Shown: positions 56,006 to 64,000 of the stretch, in pieces | Layout: each line of letters begins with the position of its first letter | How positions within the stretch are numbered: the stretch's first letter is position 1 | Translations under genes and position numbers: made by a program | Origin: Nageia nagi | Taxonomy: Eukaryota > Pinophyta | Assembly (NCBI GenBank): GCA_050084985.1 | Contig: JBITNC010000001.1 | Location: 73,408,001-73,472,000 of the forward strand | Direction of reading: 5' to 3' | DNA length: 64,000 nucleotides | The notes under the pieces: model-generated | Told to the model about the DNA's origin: nothing | Seen by the model: only the letters and a program-made list of their open reading frames with translations | Database searches by the model: none

Positions 56006-59000
56006 ATTTTTTTTTTCTTTTGATCCACTAGTTGTGCCAAAATCCCTAGAGTTTTTGGATAGGATCAATATTATATCTTAAGTATTACAAAAATGGATAT
56101 AATTCATAATCAAGTTGTCCCTAAGTGTCATGTTACTAGACCAAATAAGAAAAGAATAAGAAGGAATTATGCTTGTAACATGCCTCAAAGATAAAGTCAA
56201 CATGAAAATTATATTATCATGAATAATATGATACTGCATCACAAAAATATTATCATTCAGAGGATAAAGGTGATATAAAGGAAGAGGATAATCAAATTCA
56301 TTCAAGGGTTAGCATGGAAAATGTGGGATCTAAAATAGATAATAACAAGATTGTGAAGTAGTAAATTTGCAAGTTTATGGACTAGTTCTAACCAAATCAA
56401 AGTCACTTCCAAATTATAGGATATTATTTGTTGATAAGTAAAATTACCATTATGTTCTTCAAGTATTGGAAGAGGTACCTCTTGATCTTGAGCATTTGCT
56501 AAGAGATACTTTGGAGACTAATCTTGAGTATTTAAAATAAATAATAATGATCCATAAAAGTAGAAATAATACCCTAACATCTTATCATCTGACATATAGA
56601 TACTTTGAGTTACCTAAATGAATTACACCCTTGCATTTTTAAATACCTATGATAGTTGTAGAATCATAAGTAGAAATGATGGTTCTCAAGGTTCCTAAGC
56701 TAAATGAATAAATTATATTACATATAACATTCCATTACCAAGAGATGATGCTCCATTGAGTGACAATGCTCCACCAATATTACAACCATTTAAAAAACAT
56801 AATTGAAGATATACATGATGAAGGAAAGTTTAAATTTGATCATGAAGTAGAGGGTATAACTTTGCAATAAGATAAAGGAAAGGGTATTCAACAAGATGGA
56901 TCAGTGCATGGTCAAAATCAAAGATTGAGAATTTTTAACAATCTATTTTTGCAATTTACAAATGCATAACTTGATGATAATGTAAATTCTCTTCCAACTA
57001 ATAATGTAAGTGTTATACAACCATAACCACAACAACCATTAATGCCAAGCATGTTCCTTGATAGTGATGGAACTTAGGACATCCCTTAGAATGTATTATT
57101 GTATTTTATGTTTCTTGTGTCTTTGTTTTCTTTTACATTAGTTTTTCTTGCTGATAAATTTTTTATTGAAATTTTTTTGCTTCTTTTATGTTATTTTTCA
57201 AGTGACATCTCTCTACCTAAGTGGTTCTACTTTATTAAGGTATATTCTATATATCTCTTTTGGTTATAAGGAATTACATTAGTTTTTTAGTGATATTTTT
57301 ATCTTTAGTGAGTGTTACTATTAGATTTTTTCTAAACAAGTTTAAGTGGTATTTATTATCCCCTTCATATTTTTAAACTATTGCATATTTTTACTATAAT
57401 ATCTACGTATTAGTTGATATATATCTTTTTTTTAGGTTCGATTCCATGTTGTTGACATGCATGTAATTTTTAGGGCTTTTTAATGATCAAAGTGGATTAT
57501 GCCACTTTATTTCGAGTGACATCACTTAATTTTTAGCTTATTATTTTTTTAACAAAGTCTACATTTGACCTAGGTATAAGTTTGGGGACATTTTGTTATA
57601 GGTTTTTGTAAAATTAAGACTACCTATTTTGTGATATGCTAAAATGGTTTGAAACATGTATTTTGTAATTTATTATTTGTGAATTTAGCATTATTATTTT
57701 AATGAATATAGAAATATGGTTATCATGTTTCTTACTTTATTTTCTTTAGCTTATATTTACTTATATTTGGATGTGGGTTATGTAAGATAATTGCATTTTA
57801 TTTTTTATGGTACACGTTATTTATGCTTATGAATTGTGTGATAAAAAAGACATGTATATATTCATAACATAAATTTATACATGTATAAGATCAATGAATA
57901 TATATATACTTGGGAATGTTGGTATAGAGTAACATCACTAGACCTACTCCTAGACCTCTCAATTGATGATATCATGGTCTTCTACATATGGATCCTTCTT
58001 CTCCACTATCTCTTATAGTATTTGTATCTCCTAATGATGGTATACATGTAGGAGAGCATATAAGGCCTCTATCTACTGATACCAACTAGTGACCTGTACA
58101 TGTAATGTAATGATATGAGCATATAGTGTAACTACCTAGTCATTTAGGGCCTCCTTTTATGTATACATATCTATTAATAAAGAAAATGTAATTAGTGGTT
58201 AGTTATATATTTTTTGATTTATTTATGATATACATATATATATATTGCATCCATCTATTCTTGATAAAATTTTCACTTATTCTCGATAGCCAAAAACCCT
58301 AAAATTCTAGACCTAATTTTATTTTGATTAGTTTAACACTCAATAATCTAGGAATGGACCAAGTGATCCACATGAGCATGTAAACACTGCTAGTTAGTCA
58401 ACACTCACATGAAAATATTGGCTAGAATCCATATTAACCAACCCTAATCAAATCTCTTCTAGTGTTCACTCCTCAATGCTCATCCCATTGAGGATACACC
58501 TCATATATGACTGCACCAATTCTGCTTCATGAACTATGCAACAAAAATTTTGGACATGACATAGTGGTTTCCTACTCGGGGTCCATATCACCTGAGAGAA
58601 CACACATCCATTAGGTTATGCATACTCACCTGATGATAACCTTCTGATTCATAGGAGTAGATAGTTTATCCTAGGGAAACTTCCTTATGAGTGGGTAATG
58701 TCATTGCTTATGAAATAGTCATCATACTCCTATCTACTAAAATACAAGTAGTATGAATACTAAATTACCCTCACCTAGTAACCATAGTTTTGTCAACTAC
58801 TACCTTCATCTAGTAGCCTATCAAGTATATGAGACACTAGCCTTCCCATACCTATTGGCTAGGCTCACCATGGGGTCTGGCATCCTCGTGCCAATATCTT
58901 GGGGACCCATGGGTATTGAAGTAATACCCTCAATTGGTTTATATATTCTAATTAATTTTAAGTAGGATTATAAAATAATACCATCCATATTCTATTAATC

Positions 59001-59139
59001 CTAAAATAATTGAGTCCTAATTCAATTATTAGGGTTACCAATATCATATGCAAGAAGATTCAATAATAAGCTTATTTAGGAAGTTGCACAAGATGTTTTC
59101 AGCTACTATAATTATCCCATATGAATGGTACTACATATT
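56006..59139. other. Remainder of copy 2
   Basis: Holds the gag-flank remnant (56780-57090, FDHEVEGITLQ again) and AT-rich spacer. Near 57862-57930 it keeps about 60 bp (CATAACATAAATTTATACAT and on) missing from copy 1. No gene is supported. Confidence 0.5.
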
Positions 59140-60319
59140 TAATACTACTTTATAAAAATTCTCATGCGAAAGTCTAGTAACATGCCTTGAGATGACACTA
59201 AAGTCAACTACTTTTAAAAAGGAAGTACGATGTAAAGTGGTCCATAGTTAAGGTATATTCTTTTGAATTATTATTTAGCAAGTATGAGTTGGACTAACAA
59301 ATATTCCATATCATTTTCCTAAAACATTCCAAAATTTCTCTTTTTAAGTTGATTATGTCATATTAGGGTTTATCCTATAATTTGGATCATTCTTGAAATT
59401 TAATTGCAACCTTCGTTGATAGATCCATTATTTATTTAGGACTATAATAGGGTTTACCATCGAACCCATGTATTAAAAGTTGAACAACTATTCCTAGAAA
59501 TATCATTGATCTCAATCATATTATAAATCTTCCCTCTTTCCTCTTTTTGTTTAGTGACACTCATTAAGAGTATTAAATGTCTCTTATCTTATCATCATTA
59601 GGCTAATCCAGTGATCTATTCATGATAGAATTAATTGATTAGTCTCATCACTATGATAAAATGGACTTCCCAAAAACATATTAAAATTAAAGGAAAATAA
59701 TAAATTACACTCCTTCACTTTTAAAAAGATAAATGGTATCAAGCCATCACATGCAATATGTCAAATAAAACAAATAGCATGTCCTTAAAATAAAAGAGAG
59801 ATTAATATCATCAATTAACATTTTGTAAACCTTCATTAAACATTCCTTTTCTTATAACATACTAAATAACACCAAAGAAATCCATAATTTAACTAGGCAT
59901 TTTAGCTTTAGTATCTAAAATGCAAGGGCATGCACCTAAGCTTGAGGGAAGGGAATCTCTTTCTCCATGGGACTCTATTCAAATTTGAGAAAAATAATAT
60001 GATATGAGATAGTAGTAGTGTAGTGATGATTTTTCCTAAGGTTCCACCCTCTTTTTATAGCCAAGGTGGATAGAATATTTCCAAATAAATGTCTACTCAT
60101 CCCCTTTAATAATTTTTTTGTGGGGAAGATGTAAGTATTTTATTTTTTTATGTGGTGGGTCTAAATTAAATTTGTTGGCAAGTGTGGTATCATAAAATAT
60201 TTTGGACTCTTTTATATTAGCTTACAAATTGAAGCCAATTATTTCCTACACCTAACACAAAGAAACAAGGTAGATGGGGATCCTATGTCAATTATTTTCA
60301 CAACCTAACAAAATACCCT
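59140..60319. other. Unique intergenic DNA, nothing recognised
   Basis: AT-rich, without supported ORFs, RNA genes or element termini. The tandem duplication ends at 59139 and sequence becomes single copy here. Confidence 0.4.
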
Positions 60320-60887
60320 TGTAACATCCATAAAATGATAATAGTCCTTTTAACTATCAATTTTGATTTTCACCCCATTTTTACTAAAAACCTTGAGTAA
60401 AAAATTAAATTCAAAAGAATAGAATATTCCTTATCTCTTTCGAAATAAGTTTTGAAAATATACATAAGGGTTTTCACACTCATTTTTACCTATGGTGATC
60501 CCTTCGTCCTACATGGTAAAGTCATTAGTGCACAAACACACATTCATTATCAAAATCGATAATCATGTTTAATAATTATGTCATGCATCTATATGATATA
60601 CGATGGTCATTAGGGTTTGTCAGAGAACCAACGCTAATTATTTCCTCACTTTTACCCTTCCGTTCCTATCACAAACTCACCCTTGGTCCCTTAGGTCTTT
60701 ATCTGCACTTTCCATCTCGAGTCAACTTGTAACCTATATCATAAAATATCAAAGCTAATATCAAAATGAAATAAATATAGCATATCTCTATTCAAAATTA
60801 GTCATCATATAACATAATTCAAACTTAATCTCATTATAATCCTCGATGGTACTCTAGTCTTAATAGTGTAATTGGTGGGTCGTTACA
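60320..60887 (-). repeat. Candidate solo LTR
   Basis: A 568 bp stretch begins TGTAACATCC and ends GGGTCGTTACA on the + strand, giving the short inverted terminal repeat TGTAAC/GTTACA and TG...CA ends expected of an LTR. Read on the - strand it starts TGTAACGACCCACC, a common plant LTR opening. Flanking pentamers (ACCCT and ATATA) do not match, and no primer site or polypurine tract adjoins it. It is a candidate only. Confidence 0.4.
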
Positions 60888-61049
60888 ATATATGTGTAAC
60901 TAACAAGGAGGTGAAGAAAGGTATACTTATGGTGGATGCAAGTGGTGTAGGTGTAACATGGGATAATGAAGCTTCAACAAGATCTGTGGCCTTGATAGGT
61001 GTTCCTCAGAATTCTCCCCCCATGCTTAACATTTCTATATCCTACATAG

Positions 61050-61124
61050 CCTCCTCCTCATCCTCTTCTTCCTCCTCCTTCTCCTCTTCATCCTCTTTTT
61101 CATCCTCTCTCTCCTCTTCCTCTA
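61050..61124. repeat. TCC/TCT microsatellite
   Basis: A 75 bp run of mixed TCC, TCT and TCA triplets. On the + strand it encodes a Ser run in a frame from 60872 to 61132, which has no other gene-like property. Confidence 0.9.
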
Positions 61125-61379
61125 ATCCTTGATGGATGTATCATACACTATGCCATCATATATGATACTCTCATGTATGCTAATGATGTATCCTCAAGCT
61201 CAATATAGTTGGATGCCACTCTTGAATAACTAGGTGCCTTGGGAGCATAAGTCACTTATCAATGATAGTACCAGATGATAGTGGACCATACCCATGGTAT
61301 GATATATCCTATATGATACTAAATTGCCTCAAAACCCTATCCAAATGATATAAATTTGTAAAGCATGAATGGAATTGGA

Positions 61380-62250
61380 TGTGTCATGGAGTCATACTCC
61401 ATGAGAGCTCATCATTTGACTCATCCTAAGTTAAAAGATCAAAATATGAGCCCCACACTATATCCTCTTCATCAAGGTGGTTGATGAGACATCTCCATTG
61501 CCCAAGACTACAAGGAGTGCTCACCTAATGACCAATATACGATCAAAATCAATGTGAATCCTCAAAATCATGGAAAATAACTACAAATGGATAAGAAATA
61601 TTAATATCCTCATATTCCCAAACCTATAGCAAGAATGAATGTACCATGATCTTTACCCCCTTATTCATAAAGATAAAGTTGTGAAGATATTGATATAGCT
61701 ACATCATAGTGCAAGGATCCAATGTATATCTCACTTCCTATAGGTAGATATTATAAACAATATTAATAAAATTAGTGTAAAACCATTCATGGTTCTTATC
61801 ACTATACAAGATCATATCAATAAGAATGACCATAAAAAAGTGGAACCACATAGCACTATTTGTCTCATCTAGGGATATGCATATTTTATCATGAAGGGGG
61901 GCACCCTTCTTCTTCTTCTAATATTCATGCACTCCTATGAGCTAACAATAAAAGTCCTCCATATAATCCATAAAGGGAATGTTATGTTGAAGAAGAGTAC
62001 CCTTGATGGGTACATGGAGGATCCTATGTACATCAGTGAGGGTAATGGTGATCTACCCTATTAATAAGTGAAATATGTTGGTGTCATCACATCAATGTTC
62101 TATCAAGATAGTAAGGAATTATTTATCTCTAGGAACTTTTAGGGAATGTCTTATGTGTGCAAGGCCTAAAGAATCCATATGCTCTCTCTCCTCGATAGTG
62201 AAGACATACTCATTGATGATGCTTATGGCAGGACTTCATGGCTAACACTT
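61380..62250 (-). pseudogene. Decayed plant mobile domain (PMD)-like sequence
   Basis: On the - strand, reading left from about 62120: FHLLIG*ITITLTDVHRILH then VPIKGTLL, which follows the PMD pattern F.LP.GE.TITL.DV..ILGLP(I/V)G. Further on, LGQWRCLINHLDEEDIVWG then SYFDLL (about 61490-61430) resembles the PMD segment (D/E)xxVxWxPY. Many stops separate the pieces. The domain occurs in transposon-derived proteins and in a few domesticated plant genes; this copy is dead. Confidence 0.5.
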
Positions 62251-63300
62251 CATCAAATAAGCATGATCCTACATTCACAAAGGTAATGAAAAGGTAAGAT
62301 CTTAGGTATATAATAAAAAAACTTGAAGTAGAATGTGTATTTTGACATAAAAATATGCATTTATTTTTATAAAATACACATATGAATCTATTTCATCAAA
62401 ATTTAAGTATTAGTATGTTTTATTCCTCTATTTACTGAGCAATGACATCTAACTTGGAGTGATGTTGCCTAAAAATTATCATCATTTTCTCAAAAAATTG
62501 AAAACCCACCTAGTTTTTTATATACTTTATGGTAAAAATGTATTTTATTTTCTTTCATGCATGATAAATACTACCATACATTTTCTTTTTTAAATAGCCA
62601 ATAACTTATTAACTATGCTAAAAACTAGCTTAATTTAAAAATTACTCCTCTAGAAATGTTCAATTATGAGTAAAAATAAGGAAAATGAAGAAAGTTTTGG
62701 TACCTAATGGCCCTTGCTGGAAGAATGAACAACTAAAGCCTAATGTCCTTGAATTGCCTTAGTTCATTCTTTGCCTAGAGCTCAGGATTGTAAAAATGTG
62801 AATGTATAAATAGATGATGATTTGGTATATTTATAAAGTTGATATTAAATGCTTTTCGATGACAATCATGTAGATGCACATAATATTAAATTTTGGAATA
62901 TATTTTGATGTAAACATCATAAATATGGATATACAAATTATTTTTTATTTTGTTTAACTCTTAATATGGAAGCAATGTCACTAAGGCCCAAGTGATGTAG
63001 CTAATTGCAGGTATTTTTTTTTTTTTTAAATTTAATCCCAACAATCATTGAAAGTGTTGAATTGATGAAAATTGATAATATATTGTAAATTGTTAGCATT
63101 TGTTAGAAAAATTCAAACTAGGGCAAGTTGGCCCAATTTTACAAAAATGATCATAAACATTTCATGAAAAGTAATGGTATTGATAAGTGAGAATGCATGT
63201 TCACTTGTTCTTGATTTTTTTAGAATATTCAATTCAAAATTTAGAGTATTTCTATAAAAAAATATTGAGTGGCACTGCTTAGGATATGATGCTTTTTTTA
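62251..63300. other. AT-rich DNA, nothing recognised
   Basis: No supported feature apart from a 14-base T-run near 63014. Short open frames have no gene-like content. Confidence 0.4.
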
Positions 63301-63369
63301 AAAAATATTTGATATAGGGGATTCGTAAGAGGTTCATCATGGCTTATGATGCTGATATTAATGGTTTTT

Positions 63370-63530
63370 ATGATATGATTGATACATAGAAGTTGATCTT
63401 GGCCAATGCATGTAACTAAATAATGTACACCAAGCTTAGCTTTCTTAAGATATGATTAATGATTTAGGGGTTGTTCTTGATCAATGCATGCAATTGGGTG
63501 GTGTACATCAGGTTGAGATTTTGAAATATA
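63370..63530. repeat. Imperfect tandem pair of about 80 bp
   Basis: GATATGATTGATACATAG...GGCCAATGCATGTAAC...GTGTACACC-like sequence (from about 63372) is followed by GATATGATTAATGATTTAG...GATCAATGCATGCAAT...GTGTACATC (from about 63449). Confidence 0.6.
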
Positions 63531-63553
63531 ATTATTGGTAAGACCTTATTAGT

Positions 63554-63778
63554 AAGTTGAAGTAACAAGTCCTTCTCAAAAGGGGAGGCAATTTATTAGT
63601 AATCCCTCATAAATAAGTTGAGGTAAAAAGTTTTTCTCAAAAGGGTAGGTAATTTATTAGTAAGCCTTCATCAATAAGTTGAGGTATAAAGTCCTTCTCA
63701 AAAGGGGAGATAATTTATCAGTAAGTCCTCATCATTAAGTTGAGGTAGCAATTCCTTCTCAAAAGGGGAGGTAATTTG
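63554..63778. repeat. 61 bp tandem repeat, almost four copies
   Basis: Units start at 63554, 63615, 63676 and 63737 with AAGTTGA(A/G)GTA, then CTTCTCAAAAGGGGAG and TAATTTATTAGTAA. The spacing is exactly 61 bp, and the last unit is partial. No ORF runs through it. Confidence 0.95.
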
Positions 63779-64000
63779 ATTCCATATTTGATTCCTTTTT
63801 CCAAGTTAAGATACATTGAAATGAAATTTAATGTCTATATTTAAGATATTATATGTAGAAATAGTTTGTTGTTTTGAGATAATTACAAGTTCATTTAGTC
63901 TTAATCTTTGGTTATTTCTATGATAAATCCTTCACATTCAAAACAAAGCTAAAAAGGGGTCAATATATTGGTAAAATCTAAAGGAACAAGCCTACTAAGC

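Larger units (their letters stand above)
52803..59139. repeat. Tandem duplicated segment, copy 2 (6337 bp)
   Basis: Starts AGGATACTTACAACCATAAC and ends ACTACATATT, collinear with copy 1. It lacks the gag core: sequence corresponding to 49085 joins directly to that of 50516, across the shared tetranucleotide AATA (56776-56779). Elsewhere it differs from copy 1 mainly by substitutions and 1-3 base indels. Confidence 0.95.

Noticed and set aside
60872-61132. 86-codon Ser-rich frame
   Set aside because: Its Ser run is a TCC/TCT microsatellite; the rest is not gene-like.
1-64000. Bacterial-type defence systems, CRISPR arrays or operons
   Set aside because: No evenly spaced palindromic repeats with unique spacers, no ribosome binding sites and no prokaryotic gene clusters; all repeats are of eukaryotic transposon or satellite type.

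Overview
The window reads as nuclear DNA of a seed plant with a large, repeat-laden genome, most likely a gymnosperm such as a conifer. The reasons are AT-rich sequence packed with old, nested, heavily mutated plant retroelements (Ty1/copia, Ty3/gypsy of the dual-RNase-H type, LINE, TRIM-like, SINE, MITEs), pentatricopeptide-repeat (PPR) gene debris, and one host gene with an intron of about 9.7 kb filled with repeats. There are no bacterial-style operons, ribosome binding sites, CRISPR arrays, or recognisable tRNA or rRNA genes. The taxon is inference.

Layout. 1-9640: remnants of an LTR-type element family with uncharacterised, stop-ridden ORFs (818-2312 and 6422-8503) separated by two tandem-repeat arrays (about 50 bp units at 3190-3550, about 181 bp units at 4088-5640) and TATA-bearing LTR-like segments. 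A diverged relative continues at 9660-9819 and 17773-18745. It is interrupted by a complete 7953 bp Ty1/copia element (9820-17772) with 500 bp LTRs, primer binding site, polypurine tract and a perfect 5 bp target duplication (ACAAC). The copia leader holds, on the opposite strand, what looks like the first exon of a plastid-targeted host protein.

20000-36700: the last three coding exons (26342-26505, 36200-36376, 36472-36691) of a calcineurin-like metallophosphoesterase on the + strand, the only convincing host gene. Its catalytic N-terminal exons were not found in the window. Upstream lie a SINE (20749-20923) and a small non-autonomous LTR element with 5 bp target duplications (22922-25189). 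The giant intron holds a broken LINE reverse transcriptase.

36700-45118: intergenic DNA, a degenerate AT-rich minisatellite (40180-41010), then the 3' half of a Ty3/gypsy polyprotein on the - strand (42590-45118). 45117-59139: a tandem duplication of a 7.7 kb unit; each copy contains a decayed PPR gene fragment, a 230 bp Mutator-like MITE with 9 bp target duplication, and a 1.1 kb terminal-inverted-repeat element ending in poly-C. Copy 1 keeps a gypsy gag ORF that copy 2 lost through a 1.43 kb deletion at a 4 bp microhomology. 59140-64000: a candidate solo LTR, a Ser-codon microsatellite, a decayed plant-mobile-domain sequence (- strand) and a 61 bp tandem repeat.

The genes do not form a pathway: the window is a metallophosphoesterase locus embedded in layered transposon history. 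All alignments were made by eye.
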